A DNA stretch of 64,000 bases from assembly GCA_024635755.1 (NCBI GenBank), contig JAGXIF010000033.1, positions 124,001 through 188,000 of the forward strand, written 5' to 3'. A program made the position numbers and the translations under genes. Positions 1 through 10,063 of this stretch are shown here, in pieces. The stretch is from Halothiobacillus sp. (GTDB lineage: Bacteria > Pseudomonadota > Gammaproteobacteria > Halothiobacillales > Halothiobacillaceae). Numbering within the stretch: the first letter of the stretch is position 1; the number at the start of each line of letters is the position of its first letter. The notes beneath the pieces are model-generated. The model searched no databases, was not told where the DNA came from, and saw nothing but the letters and a program-made list of their open reading frames with translations.

Positions 1-156
1 GGAGTAGGGGGTGTCGATGCCGTGCTGTCGAGCCCGCTCGATCATGCTGCCAATCAGATGGCGGGCTTTTTCCGTCCCTTCAAAGTTGACCACCGCCTCG
101 AGGGCATCGAGCCATTCGCGGGTTTCCTGCGGATCCTGATCGTTGTAATCGGTCAC
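1..156 (-). CDS. aceE: Pyruvate dehydrogenase E1 component, N-terminal fragment (runs off the left edge)
   Basis: Only the first 52 codons are inside the window. The reading frame begins at a GTG (156 to 154) with a GAGGAG ribosome-binding site a few bases upstream. It reads TDYNDQDPQETREWL, followed by an ERA/KAR-H-LI pattern, closely like the start of homodimeric AceE (E. coli: DVDPIETRDWLQAIESV). AceE is the thiamine-diphosphate decarboxylase subunit of the cytosolic pyruvate dehydrogenase complex feeding acetyl-CoA to the TCA cycle. No catalytic residue is visible in this fragment, so the call rests on the distinctive N-terminal arm. The gene is divergent from argG, with about 330 bp between them. 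Confidence 0.82.
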   Translation of the reverse strand, partial: MTDYNDQDPQETREWLDALEAVVNFEGTEKARHLIGSMIERARQHGIDTPYS

Positions 157-415
157 AAGCACTCCTCAAAGCTGTCGTTAGGTGCTGCCGGAATTCGCCC
201 AAGCCGCATCAGCATGGGCACGCAACGGTCGCACCGGACCAAAATTTGTGGGCCATTATGCGTGATTCCATCAACATTTCCTATGTTCCGTGCCGGGGAA
301 AGGCCCTGACAGACCCCACGCGGGCATGTCCCGAGCGCCTGCCGCAAGTGGGCCGACCGAGGCCATCGGCGTGATTTGGCGGGAGGTGATCGGGGGATCG
401 AAAACCCCTATGCCC

Positions 416-443
416 TGTGAACGACGGGCTGTGTCTATATAAT
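416..443 (+). promoter_or_regulatory. Probable sigma-70 promoter of argG
   Basis: A perfect TATAAT lies at 438-443, about 40 bp before the argG start. The matching -35 is poor (TGTGAA at about 416-421). The 157-483 gap between aceE and argG otherwise holds no convincing gene; the small frames there are unsupported. A CATAAT on the minus strand near 255-260 is a weak candidate for the aceE promoter. Confidence 0.5.
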
Positions 444-483
444 GGCCCGCATTCTCGTACATTCAAATCAATCAGGAGTTCTG

Positions 484-1722
<1,239 letters not shown>

Positions 1723-1750
1723 AATCGACGGCCCCCCGCTTGATGTAACT

Positions 1751-1807
1751 AACGGCCACGTCATCGGTCGACCGGTGGTCGGCTTGGTGATGTGGCCGTT
1801 ACACTTT
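1751..1807 (+). terminator. Hairpin downstream of argG, probable terminator
   Basis: Arms 1751-1763 and 1788-1800 pair over 13 positions with one G-T pair. The loop contains a GGTCGACC palindrome. A short T-rich run (ACACTTTTG) follows. It lies 29 bp after the argG stop. The long loop makes it a less classical terminator. The 1808-2012 stretch after it shows no gene. Confidence 0.5.
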
Positions 1808-2012
1808 TGTCATCACCCTCGGATGACATGACTGATACACCCAAAGGGCACCACGGGCGGGCTTGATTCCATGAGCACCCGGGTCGATCTCGAAGGTCCA
1901 TTGATGGGCCGGACCGTCACCGGGACTGGCGGAAGGGCCGGGATGTCAGGGGATGCCTGGCAACGCCTTTCCAGGTTATTGGCCGCCATGATCAAGGCAG
2001 GGACCATTCCAT

Positions 2013-4709
2013 ATGCGCAACGATGACCCACCGCGTGCAAACGCTTCAGTGATCGCCATCGGGAAGGCACTGCTTGTTTTGCTCGCGCTCCTGTCCGGCC
2101 CCGTCACCGCGCAGGATTCAAGCGATGAGGTCACCCGCGTCACGATCGGCGTGCTGGCCTACGCCGGCAAGGAGCGGGCCGTGGCCCGTTGGCAGCCCAC
2201 GGCGGATTACCTCAGCGAGGCCAATCCCGGTCATGTGTTCCGGGTTCGACCGCTTTATCTCTCCGAATTGCGCAAGGCCTTCATTGAAGGCGAGCTCGAT
2301 TTCGTCCTGACGCAATCGTTACAGTTCTCCGAACTCGGCCGGCTGGGCCGGATCTGGCCGCTGGCTACCCTAGTGGTGAAGGGGAATGGCGCTGGGCTCG
2401 AGCGCTTCGGGGCCGTCATCTTTACCCGTCAGGGGACGGGCTTTCAAACGGTGAGTGATCTGGTCGGCAGCCGCATTGCCGGCCCTGGTCCCACTGCCTT
2501 GGGGGGGTGGATTCTCGGGATGCAGGCGTTGGAGAATGCCGGCATCGACGTCGAGAACGAGATTACCCCGATTTTCACGGGGCTACCGCTCGAGGCGGTT
2601 ATCGAAGCGGTACTGGACGGGCGGGCCCACGCGGGCGTGGTGCGTTCGAGCTTTTTCCATCGCTACCTGGAGCAGTATCCGGACAGCCGGATTGTGCCGG
2701 TTGGCGATGCCCGTCGAGTGGACTTTCCATACTCCAACAATACCCCGCTGGTGCCGGAATGGCCGTTTGCCGCCACCGGAAAGGCCCCCGAGGGGTTGGT
2801 CACCCGCGTGGCGCAGCAACTGCTGGCCATGGAGTCAGGCTCACCGGCCGCGGAGCAGGCACGCATTCTGGGTTGGCGCACACCGTTGGACTACAGCATT
2901 GTCGATCGCCTGCGCGACAAGTGGTTACCAGAACCGCTGACCCTCAGCGGCATCGTCCGGGGCTACTGGCCGGCTTTGCTCCTGATCGCGCTGCTGGTGC
3001 TGACGCTGTTTTACTGGCAGGCACATGGCACGACGGCCAAGCTGGCTGCCGCAAAAAGGCGGCTACATCGGACTTTTTCCGGTTTGCATACCGGCACGGT
3101 CCTTCTCGACGAGCAAGGGACTATCTTGCTTGCCAACCAGGCCGTCTGCCGGTTCAGCCGTCAGCCTGATGTCGATGAAACGAGCCTGGTCGGCCAACGC
3201 TTTTGCGATGCATTCGAGCTCCACATGGCCCGCATGGACAGCGACTGTGTTCTGCCGGTGCTCGCACGGATGGCCGCAGAGCCGGAAAACCGAGCGGTGG
3301 ATGGTGTCATCGATCGGGAGCATCAACGCTATGACGTCAATTTGCGGGTCAGCCAGTTGGAGGCCGACGGCCGCCCACAATTGCTGATCTCGATGCTGGA
3401 TATCACCGACCTTCGTTCCGCCCATGCCCTGCTGACCTACCGCGCCACGCATGATCGCCTCACCGGCTTGCTCAACCGGGGCGCATTGGAGGAGTTCCTG
3501 TCACAGGTAGTGGCGAACCGCGCTGCAACGTTGACCGATCCCGGCAGCAGTTGTCTGGTCTGGGTGGACCTGGATGAGTTTCGGCTGTTCAACGAAATTG
3601 GCACGCGGGCGCTTGGCGACCGCATCCTGGCGTCGCTGGCCAGTCACTTCTCCCTGGAACTGCCATCGGATGCCAAGATCGCGCGGATGGGCGTGGATGA
3701 GTTCGCCATCTGGATGCCTCTCGCAAGTCATGATACCTGCACGGTAGTGGCGCGTGACGTGCTGGAAACGGTCCACGCGTTCCGCTTGCCGGGCGAGCAC
3801 ACGCACCTGCGACTTCGTGGGAGCGTGGGCGTTACCCGCATCGAGGCCGACGACCTGCTGGCCTCGAAACGACTCGACGATGCCGAGCGCGCCTGCCAGA
3901 GCGCGCAACGACTGGGCGGGGACAGGGTGATCCAGTATTCCGGCGAAGACACGGAATTGCTCGAACGGGAAAAACAGATCGAGCGCTACAATGCGCTGCG
4001 TGCGGCGATTGCCAACGATCGCCTGTCACAGGCGGGGCAGCGTATCGTGCCGGTTAGTGGCGATCACGCGCCGCTGTACGAGGTGCTCCTGCGTGTGGCG
4101 AGCGAGGACGGGCAACTGCGTTTCCCGTCGGAATTCATCGAGATCGCCGAGAAACATCACGCCATGAGCGAGGTCGACCGCTGGGTCGTTAACAGTACCT
4201 GCCAGTGGCTCTCGAATCGCTCCGGCCTGCCACTGGTTGCCAGTATCAATCTCTCGGCCCATTCGGTTCAGGACCCGGAAATGATTCCGTTCATCCGTGA
4301 GGCGCTTTACGATCACGACGTTGACCCGGCGCAGATCATATTCGAGATCACCGAGACGGCGGCCATTCTCAATCTGGAACAGGCCGAGCGGCTTATTGCC
4401 GCCCTGCGACAGTTGGGTTGCCGCTTTTCCCTGGATGATTTCGGCGGCGGCTTTCTCTCCTTCGAGTTCCTCCGTCGGCTCCAGCCTGATTTCGTCAAGA
4501 TCGACGGCCATCTGATCAAGGACATGATCACTGATCCGGTCGCCAACGTGATCGTTTCGGCCATCATCGAGGTTTCACGGGTCATGAATGCGCAGACCGT
4601 GGCCGAATGGATCGAAACCCAGGAACAATTCGACCAGGTTCGCGCCATGGGCGTCGATTATGTCCAGGGCTTCCTCACTCACCGCCCAGAGGCGGTGGGC
4701 ACCCTGTGA
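2013..4709 (+). CDS. Membrane sensor: TtrS/PhnD-like periplasmic domain, PAS-like, degenerate GGDEF and EAL
   Basis: Predicted c-di-GMP signalling protein of 898 residues. A signal or anchor segment lies at about 16-33. A periplasmic binding domain covers about 40-300; its [20 protein letters not shown] and [12 protein letters not shown] patterns resemble TtrS-type tetrathionate sensors of the PhnD superfamily. A transmembrane helix spans about 315-338, and a PAS-like region 345-470. A GGDEF domain covers about 475-650, with signature RMGVDEF (residue 559; the first G is replaced), so cyclase activity is doubtful. An EAL domain covers about 680-895, reading EVL at 689 but keeping EITE (777), DDFG, KIDG, an AE-x-x-E and QGF, so phosphodiesterase activity is plausible. 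The periplasmic part has no cysteine. It lies between argG and gloA, apparently transcribed alone. The ligand is unknown. Confidence 0.85.
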   Translation: MRNDDPPRANASVIAIGKALLVLLALLSGPVTAQDSSDEVTRVTIGVLAYAGKERAVARWQPTADYLSEANPGHVFRVRPLYLSELRKAFIEGELDFVLTQSLQFSELGRLGRIWPLATLVVKGNGAGLERFGAVIFTRQGTGFQTVSDLVGSRIAGPGPTALGGWILGMQALENAGIDVENEITPIFTGLPLEAVIEAVLDGRAHAGVVRSSFFHRYLEQYPDSRIVPVGDARRVDFPYSNNTPLVPEWPFAATGKAPEGLVTRVAQQLLAMESGSPAAEQARILGWRTPLDYSIVDRLRDKWLPEPLTLSGIVRGYWPALLLIALLVLTLFYWQAHGTTAKLAAAKRRLHRTFSGLHTGTVLLDEQGTILLANQAVCRFSRQPDVDETSLVGQRFCDAFELHMARMDSDCVLPVLARMAAEPENRAVDGVIDREHQRYDVNLRVSQLEADGRPQLLISMLDITDLRSAHALLTYRATHDRLTGLLNRGALEEFLSQVVANRAATLTDPGSSCLVWVDLDEFRLFNEIGTRALGDRILASLASHFSLELPSDAKIARMGVDEFAIWMPLASHDTCTVVARDVLETVHAFRLPGEHTHLRLRGSVGVTRIEADDLLASKRLDDAERACQSAQRLGGDRVIQYSGEDTELLEREKQIERYNALRAAIANDRLSQAGQRIVPVSGDHAPLYEVLLRVASEDGQLRFPSEFIEIAEKHHAMSEVDRWVVNSTCQWLSNRSGLPLVASINLSAHSVQDPEMIPFIREALYDHDVDPAQIIFEITETAAILNLEQAERLIAALRQLGCRFSLDDFGGGFLSFEFLRRLQPDFVKIDGHLIKDMITDPVANVIVSAIIEVSRVMNAQTVAEWIETQEQFDQVRAMGVDYVQGFLTHRPEAVGTL

Positions 4710-4794
4710 CCCGAACCGGGCTCCCTGGTTCATTAGGCCCGGGATCGTCTCAGCAAACCGCCTTTCCAATCGGACCAACAAGGAGTGCTCAACC

Positions 4795-5178
4795 ATGCGC
4801 ATCCTCCACACCATGCTTCGTGTGAGCGACCTGAACAAGTCGCTGGATTTCTATACCAATGTCTTGGGCATGAAATTGCTGCGGCAGCAGGATTACTCGG
4901 CCGGCGAGTTCACACTGGCCTTCGTCGGCTTCGGCGACGAGAGCGAGACCGCCGTTCTGGAATTGACCTACAACTGGGGCGAGCACCAATACGATCTCGG
5001 GGATGGCTATGGTCACATCGCCATCGAGGTGGATGACGTCTACGCCGCGGCGGATCGAATTCGCGCCAAAGGCGGCAAGATTCTGCGCGAACCCGGGCCG
5101 ATGAATGCCGGCGACACCATCATCGCCTTCGTGGCAGATCCCGATGGTTACGCGATCGAACTGATCGGGGCGGAATGA
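4795..5178 (+). CDS. gloA: Lactoylglutathione lyase (glyoxalase I)
   Basis: Isomerises the hemithioacetal of methylglyoxal and glutathione to S-lactoylglutathione in the cytosol, using a metal held by paired vicinal-oxygen-chelate folds. The 127-residue product matches bacterial GlxI length. Metal ligands expected for the Ni/Co class are visible: the N-terminal H in ILHTMLRV, E in VLELTYNW, H in GYGHIAIEV and E in YAIELI. The ATG at 4795 follows AAGGAG at good spacing. It stands between the sensor gene and a strong terminator, so it probably ends its own transcript. Confidence 0.95.
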   Translation: MRILHTMLRVSDLNKSLDFYTNVLGMKLLRQQDYSAGEFTLAFVGFGDESETAVLELTYNWGEHQYDLGDGYGHIAIEVDDVYAAADRIRAKGGKILREPGPMNAGDTIIAFVADPDGYAIELIGAE

Positions 5179-5191
5179 ATAGGAAATTTGT

Positions 5192-5207
5192 CCAAGTCAA
5201 GTCTTGA
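5192..5207. promoter_or_regulatory. Short near-perfect palindrome after gloA
   Basis: GTCAAG and CTTGAC meet with one base between them, just after the gloA stop and before its terminator. It may be an operator half of the intergenic region or part of the 3' UTR. The sequence alone gives no function. Confidence 0.25.
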
Positions 5208-5233
5208 CAGGGCATATTTTCCACATCAAGTAG

Positions 5234-5259
5234 GGCGCAACAGCGGTTGCGCCTTTTTT
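5234..5259 (+). terminator. Rho-independent terminator of gloA
   Basis: GGCGCAAC (5234-5241), a four-base AGCG loop, and GTTGCGCC (5246-5253) form an 8-bp perfect stem followed by six T. It ends the gloA transcript and isolates it from the arsenic genes. Confidence 0.93.
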
Positions 5260-5340
5260 ATGAACAGTGAACCAGTTGCTTAGCGAAGAGGATCGTATAA
5301 GTGGCTGTTTGTGCGAGGTTTGTCTTCCGATGCTTCAGTA

Positions 5341-5357
5341 TGGTTAAAAATTAACCA
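5341..5357. promoter_or_regulatory. AT-rich palindrome TGGTTAA-N3-TTAACCA, candidate operator
   Basis: Seven-base perfect arms separated by AAA, in a locally AT-rich patch about 275 bp upstream of the GAPDH-arsJ pair. The size and symmetry fit a homodimeric regulator site. No cognate regulator gene is adjacent, so the binding protein is unknown. Confidence 0.35.
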
Positions 5358-5408
5358 ATAGTGTCCCTCGCCTTGTGGAGACAGGGCTACGCGAACTCTT
5401 CCACACAG

Positions 5409-5431
5409 TTATCCACAGATTTTGTGAAAAA
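5409..5431. promoter_or_regulatory. Pair of inverted DnaA-box-like sequences
   Basis: A perfect TTATCCACA is at 5409-5417 (plus strand). TTTTTCACA, fitting the relaxed TTWTNCACA consensus, is at 5431-5423 (minus strand). They face each other with 5 bp between. There is no dnaA, dnaN or gidA here and no cluster of further boxes, so this is not an origin. It could be a DnaA-responsive site or chance. Confidence 0.4.
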
Positions 5432-5567
5432 CCTCGGCTGGCAGACAGCCGTGATTCGGAGGGCATGGCAACCACCGGATCCACCAGCGCGTTCGGGTGA
5501 TAATGGCCCGATGTGAGCGGTTCTCAACGGGTGACACCAAAATGTCATCTGGTCGGCCTAAGCTCCC

Positions 5568-5592
5568 TTGTATATAACGTTGTCCATATACT
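5568..5592 (+). promoter_or_regulatory. Possible promoter of the GAPDH-arsJ transcript
   Basis: TATACT at 5587-5592 lies about 40 bp before the GAPDH start. The nearest -35-like TTGTAT (5568-5573) is only 13 bp away, so the core promoter is weak and may need an activator. The 5260-5630 gap contains this, the DnaA-like pair and the palindrome, and no gene. Confidence 0.4.
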
Positions 5593-5630
5593 GTGGTGCC
5601 TAGCGAGGGCAGCTATCAAAAGATGAACCA

Positions 5631-6644
5631 ATGACAATTCGGGTTGGTATCAATGGATTCGGTCGCATCGGCCGGCTGGCATTTCGCATCTTGGCCGAAC
5701 GGCCGGCACTGGGGCTCGAAGTAGTGCATATCAACGAGACGTCGGGGGATGCGGCATGTATGGCCCACCTGACTCAGTTTGATTCCGTTCACGGCCGCTG
5801 GAATCACCAGGTGGAAGGCGGCGGCGACACGCTCCTGCTTGAAGGGCGATCGATCCGTTATACCCAGGAACAGGAGATCGCGGCTATTGGCTGGGCCGGT
5901 AGCCGGGTCGATGTCGTGATCGAATCGACCGGCCAGTGGCGTCGGTTCGACGAGATCACGCCCCATCTCGAGCAGGGCGTCGATCGGGTGGCGGTGGCAG
6001 CCCCGGTCAAGCATGCCGAGGTGCTCAACGTGGTCATGGGCGTCAATCAGACATCCTACGACCCGGCTCGGCATCGTGTGGTGACAGCGGCATCCTGCAC
6101 CACCAATTGCCTAGCGCCGGTGGTGAAGGTGCTTCACGAGGGGCTGGGCATTCGTCGTGGGACGATGACCACCATGCACGACCTGACCAACACGCAGGCG
6201 GTCGTGGACAAGGGAGACAGGGACTGGCGGCGTGCGCGGGCCTCGTCCATGTCGCTGGCACCCACGACGACCGGTTCGGCCAAGGCCATCGGCGAGATAT
6301 TCCCCGAGCTTAATGGCCGTCTCAATGGCCTGGCCGTGCGTGTCCCGCTGCTCAACGCCTCGCTGACCGACTTCGTCTTCACCCCCGAGCGGCCCACGAC
6401 GGTCGATGAGGTCAACAGGCTTCTGGCCCAAGCGGCGGCCGGCCCGCTCGAAGGTATCCTCGGGTACGAGACCCGCCCCCTGGTCTCGGTGGACTACACC
6501 AACGACCCGCGTTCCGCGATCATCGATGCGCCGTCGACCATGGTGATCGATGACGAGCTCGTCAAGATCATGGCCTGGTACGACAACGAATGGGGCTATG
6601 CCCAGCGCCTGGCGGAACTGGTCGCTATGATCGGCCGCGCCTGA
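5631..6644 (+). CDS. ArsJ-associated glyceraldehyde-3-phosphate dehydrogenase
   Basis: The 337-residue product is a full GAPDH. It has the NAD-binding start IRVGINGFGRIGRLAFR, catalytic Cys156 in AASCTTNCLAP and His183 in MHDLTNTQ (27 residues apart as in the family), and the C-terminal WYDNEWGYAQR. The next gene, 26 bp downstream, encodes ArsJ. In such pairs GAPDH uses arsenate instead of phosphate, giving unstable 1-arseno-3-phosphoglycerate, which ArsJ exports; the net effect is arsenate resistance. The specialised role is inferred from this linkage, since the catalytic residues are those of any GAPDH. The start has no strong Shine-Dalgarno sequence, but an ATG eight bases earlier is out of frame. 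Confidence 0.9.
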   Translation: MTIRVGINGFGRIGRLAFRILAERPALGLEVVHINETSGDAACMAHLTQFDSVHGRWNHQVEGGGDTLLLEGRSIRYTQEQEIAAIGWAGSRVDVVIESTGQWRRFDEITPHLEQGVDRVAVAAPVKHAEVLNVVMGVNQTSYDPARHRVVTAASCTTNCLAPVVKVLHEGLGIRRGTMTTMHDLTNTQAVVDKGDRDWRRARASSMSLAPTTTGSAKAIGEIFPELNGRLNGLAVRVPLLNASLTDFVFTPERPTTVDEVNRLLAQAAAGPLEGILGYETRPLVSVDYTNDPRSAIIDAPSTMVIDDELVKIMAWYDNEWGYAQRLAELVAMIGRA

Positions 6645-6670
6645 AACCTTCACGGCACCGGAGATAGGCC

Positions 6671-7873
6671 ATGCCCACTGCGCTGCGCCAATACCTGACC
6701 ATCACCGGCAATTACTGGCTGTTCACCCTCACTGATGGGGCCATCCGCATGCTGGTGGTCCTGCATTTCTACCAGCTGGGATATTCCCCGTTCGCCATCG
6801 CGATGCTGTTCGTCTTCTACGAATTCTTCGGCATCGTCACCAACCTGGCGGGCGGCTGGATGGGCGCCCGCATGGGGCTCAATCGCACCATGCAACTGGG
6901 GACCGCCGTGCAGATCGGGGCACTGCTGATGCTCACGGTTCCCGATGCGTGGCTGACGGTCGCCTACGTCATGACCGCCCAGGCGCTTTCGGGGATTGCC
7001 AAGGACCTCAATAAGATGTCGGCCAAGTCGGGGGTCAAGATGATCGCTCGGCAGGGCAACGCGCAACTGTTTCGCTGGGTGGCGTGGATCACCGGCTCGA
7101 AGAATGCGCTCAAAGGGGTGGGGTTCTTTCTTGGTGCGGTATTGCTGGCATGGCTGGGCTTTCAGGGCGCGATGGCGGCACTGGCCGCCATGCTCGTCGT
7201 CGGTTTTCTGATGACACTAACGCTGCCCACCGGGCTGGGAGCCATCAAGAAGAAGGCAGCGACCGAGTCGGTCTTTTCCCGTGAGCCGACCATCAACTGG
7301 CTGAGCGCGGCCCGCATATTCCTGTTCGGGGCACGTGATGTGTGGTTCGTCGTGGCGCTGCCGGTCTTTCTGGTGTCGATCGGCTGGGACTTCCACTGGG
7401 TGGGTGCCTACCTGGCGGTTTGGGTGATCGGCTATGGCGCGGTGCAGGCAATCGCCCCCCGGCTGATGGCCTCTCGCGGGGCGCACGCCAATGTGCACGA
7501 AGGGCCCGGCGCCAAGGCTGCCGCCGGTTGGACCTTTGCCCTGATCCTGCCCCTCGCCGCGATCCTGGCCGCGCTGTCCGCGGGGCTGACCCAGGGGTGG
7601 GCGATCACGCTGGGACTGGCGTTTTTCGGCGTGATATTCGCAATCAATTCCGCGACCCATTCGTTCCTGATCCTGCGCTACTCCGCCGATGACAAGACAT
7701 CGATGAACGTCGGCTTCTACTACGCGGCCAATGCGACCGGACGGCTGATGGGCACCGTGCTTTCGGGCGTTAGCTACCAGTGGCTGGGGCTGGCCGGGAG
7801 CATCGGTTTTGCCATGTTCTTCGTCCTGATTGCCGGGCTGCTGAGTCTGCGCCTTTCCGCTCTGGGAGAGTAA
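6671..7873 (+). CDS. arsJ: Organoarsenical efflux MFS transporter ArsJ
   Basis: 400-residue inner-membrane protein with about a dozen hydrophobic segments, typical of the major facilitator superfamily. The N-terminal pattern (LRQYL-TGNYW-FTLTDGA-RMLVVLHFYQLGYSP) and GARMGLNRTMQLG are characteristic of ArsJ, as is its place directly after a GAPDH gene. It is thought to export 1-arseno-3-phosphoglycerate, which hydrolyses outside to arsenate. No arsR, arsC or arsB is visible in the window, so the pair stands as a minimal arsenate-resistance cassette. The ATG follows a GGAGATAGGCC ribosome-binding region. No classical terminator follows; the next gene starts 92 bp later. Confidence 0.93.
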   Translation: MPTALRQYLTITGNYWLFTLTDGAIRMLVVLHFYQLGYSPFAIAMLFVFYEFFGIVTNLAGGWMGARMGLNRTMQLGTAVQIGALLMLTVPDAWLTVAYVMTAQALSGIAKDLNKMSAKSGVKMIARQGNAQLFRWVAWITGSKNALKGVGFFLGAVLLAWLGFQGAMAALAAMLVVGFLMTLTLPTGLGAIKKKAATESVFSREPTINWLSAARIFLFGARDVWFVVALPVFLVSIGWDFHWVGAYLAVWVIGYGAVQAIAPRLMASRGAHANVHEGPGAKAAAGWTFALILPLAAILAALSAGLTQGWAITLGLAFFGVIFAINSATHSFLILRYSADDKTSMNVGFYYAANATGRLMGTVLSGVSYQWLGLAGSIGFAMFFVLIAGLLSLRLSALGE

Positions 7874-7965
7874 CCGGTATACGGGCGTAACAGCCCGCCA
7901 GGAAGCCTCGGGATACGGCCCGATCGACCGTGGTCTAGTATCCGGTGAGGAGGGACAGAGCATTC

Positions 7966-9219
7966 ATGACCAGTTTGACCCCGAAGCAACGCAGCCAAGC
8001 TTACGAGCAGTCCATCGACTTGATGCGGCGCTGCGCTACCGACGACGGCTTTCTCGCATCCCCGGTGGAGCGGGATAATTACCGTCGCATCTGGGGCAGG
8101 GACGGCGTAATTCTCGGGCTGGCCGGCTTGATGTCGGGAGACGAGGCGCTGGTCTCGACCACCAAGAAAACCCTGCTGACACTGGCCCGGCACCAAGGGC
8201 CACACGGCGAGATTCCCAGCAACGTCGACACCACCACGGAACGCATCAGCTACGGCGGTACGACGGGGCGCGTGGACGCCGATCTCTGGTTCGTCATTGG
8301 TTGCGCCGAATACTGGCTGCACAGCGAGGACGACGAGTTCATCGACGCCATGCTGCCCGCGCTCGAACGCGTCCGATTCCTGCTTGGCGCCTGGGAATTC
8401 AATGATCGCGGGTTGATCTACGTGCCGCAGACCGGCGACTGGGCCGACGAGTACCTCCAGACTGGCTACGTGCTGTACGACCAGCTCCTGTACCTGCAGG
8501 CGCTACGGTCGTTCTGTCGCATTCACAGCCACGTTCACGGCTCGACGGACCATGCCCTGGTGGATCGGGCCACCCGATTGCTCCACCTCGTTCGCGCTAA
8601 TTACTGGTTCAACGGCGAGGAGTCCGTGGACATCTACCACGAGGTTCTTTATCGAAAGGGGCGCGCTGCAGCCCCCCACCGACCTGGCCACTTCTGGATG
8701 CCGTTTTTCTCCCCGACAGGCTACGGCTATCGCTTCGACGCCTTTGCCAATGTCCTGACCGGCCTGTTTCATGTCGGCTCGTCCTGGCAGTGCGAGAAGG
8801 TGGACAAGCATATCGGCCAGATCGTGCCCAAGGAGATGAGTCTGTTACCCGCCTTCCACCCGGTGATCGAGCCGGTCGATCGGGATTGGGAGAGCCTGCA
8901 GATGACGTTTTCCTATAGTTTCAAGAACAACCCGTACGAGTTTCACAACGGCGGATTGTGGCCCCTGATAACCGGCTTCTATGTCGCCGATCTTGCTGCG
9001 CGTGACTACAGGAGCAAGGCCTATCGCTTTCTGGATGGCATCCACCGAGCCAATGCAATGGAACGGGAGGGGACGTCCTGGACATTTCCCGAATACGTGC
9101 ACGGCCGCAAATTCACGCCGGGCGGCACGTTCATGCAGGGCTGGAGTGCGGCGGCAGCGGTGATTGGGCACAATGCACTGGAAGGAAAGCCATTGTTCCG
9201 AGTCGACCATGACGAATAG
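7966..9219 (+). CDS. GH100-like (neutral invertase-type) glycoside hydrolase
   Basis: 417-residue soluble protein without a signal peptide, built like an (alpha/alpha)6-barrel glycosidase. RRIWGRDGVILGLAGLM near residue 40, GRVDADLWFVIGC near 105 and EFHNGGLWPLITGF near 325 parallel the WGRDF, GRVAPVDSGLWW and HNGGSWP motifs of GH100 alkaline/neutral invertases. An adjoining sucrose-phosphatase-type gene overlaps its end by 11 bp. I therefore infer sucrose or a related compatible-solute disaccharide (for example glucosylglycerate) as substrate. It is shorter than plant and cyanobacterial invertases and could be a separate clade. The start at 7966 is chosen over the GTG at 7945 because GAGGAGGGAC precedes it. 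Confidence 0.6.
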   Translation: MTSLTPKQRSQAYEQSIDLMRRCATDDGFLASPVERDNYRRIWGRDGVILGLAGLMSGDEALVSTTKKTLLTLARHQGPHGEIPSNVDTTTERISYGGTTGRVDADLWFVIGCAEYWLHSEDDEFIDAMLPALERVRFLLGAWEFNDRGLIYVPQTGDWADEYLQTGYVLYDQLLYLQALRSFCRIHSHVHGSTDHALVDRATRLLHLVRANYWFNGEESVDIYHEVLYRKGRAAAPHRPGHFWMPFFSPTGYGYRFDAFANVLTGLFHVGSSWQCEKVDKHIGQIVPKEMSLLPAFHPVIEPVDRDWESLQMTFSYSFKNNPYEFHNGGLWPLITGFYVADLAARDYRSKAYRFLDGIHRANAMEREGTSWTFPEYVHGRKFTPGGTFMQGWSAAAAVIGHNALEGKPLFRVDHDE

Positions 9220-10063
9220 TTTGATCTTGCTGTGCACCGACCTAGATCGCACCTTGATTCCAAACGGCCATCAGCCGGAGTCGCCACGTGCCCGTGAGTG
9301 TTTTGCCCGGCTCGTCGCTCGTCCCGAAATCACCTTGGCCTATGTCAGCGGTCGGGACAAACGTCTGCTCCAGGCCGCGATGCGGGAGTGGGATCTGCCC
9401 ACCCCGGATTACGCCATTGGCGATGTAGGCACCACGATTTACTGGGTAGGGAACGATCACCGATGGGAAGCCTGGCAGGACTGGCACGACGAGATTGGTC
9501 CCGACTGGGCCGGCCATGATTGCGATTCGCTGGCTCGCTTGTTGGACGGGTTCGACCAACTCAGGCTGCAGGAGCCGGAAAAGCAGAACACCTTCAAACT
9601 CAGCTACTACACGCTGTCCTCCGTGGATGGCGAGCAACTCGTGGCAGCCATGCAGCAACATCTGTCGGAGCAGGGGATCCGCGCGAGCGTCATCTGGAGT
9701 GTCGACGAGATGAAGGACGTCGGCCTGGTCGATGTGCTGCCGGAGAGCGCCACCAAGATGCATGCGATCCAATTTCTCCAGTCCCGGCTGGAGGCGCCGG
9801 ACGACCGCACCGTCTTTGCCGGGGATAGCGGCAACGACCTGGCCGTACTGACCAGTGGAATGCAAGCCATTCTCGTCGCCAATGCCCGTGATGACGTCAA
9901 GCGGGCGGCACGCGAGCAAACCCGCCAGCACCGTCCCGAACGGCTGTACATTGCCTCCGGCAACTCGCTGGACATGAACGGCAATTACGCCGCCGGGATC
10001 CTCGAAGGACTGGTCCATTTCATCCCGAAAACGCGGGATTGGGTGCTCAAAGACGCTGATTGA
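9209..10063 (+). CDS. HAD-superfamily sucrose-6-phosphate phosphatase-like protein
   Basis: 284-residue member of HAD subfamily IIB. Motif I is DLDRT (Asp11 nucleophile, Asp13 acid/base), motif II VSGRDKRLL, a late motif III lysine in SATKMHAI, and motif IV AGDSGNDLAVL. The YAIGDVGTTI segment and the cap domain resemble sucrose-phosphate phosphatase (S6PP), which releases sucrose from sucrose-6-phosphate. No sucrose-phosphate synthase gene is in the window, and related enzymes act on mannosyl- or glucosylglycerate phosphates, so the exact substrate is inferred. The ATG at 9209 overlaps the end of the hydrolase gene, suggesting translational coupling; upstream TTG 9164 is less likely. The 3' end overlaps the convergent LysR gene by 17 bp. 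Confidence 0.72.
   Translation: MTNSLILLCTDLDRTLIPNGHQPESPRARECFARLVARPEITLAYVSGRDKRLLQAAMREWDLPTPDYAIGDVGTTIYWVGNDHRWEAWQDWHDEIGPDWAGHDCDSLARLLDGFDQLRLQEPEKQNTFKLSYYTLSSVDGEQLVAAMQQHLSEQGIRASVIWSVDEMKDVGLVDVLPESATKMHAIQFLQSRLEAPDDRTVFAGDSGNDLAVLTSGMQAILVANARDDVKRAAREQTRQHRPERLYIASGNSLDMNGNYAAGILEGLVHFIPKTRDWVLKDAD

Noticed and set aside
442-483. Upstream ATG extending argG by 14 codons
   Set aside because: It overlaps the TATAAT promoter box, and the ATG at 484 has the ribosome-binding site and the family N-terminus.
2013-2950. AioX-type arsenite sensor
   Set aside because: The periplasmic domain contains no cysteine, which As(III) binding by AioX requires; similarity is closer to TtrS.
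5409-5431. Replication origin
   Set aside because: Only two DnaA-like boxes, no AT-rich unwinding element, and no dnaA, dnaN or gidA nearby.
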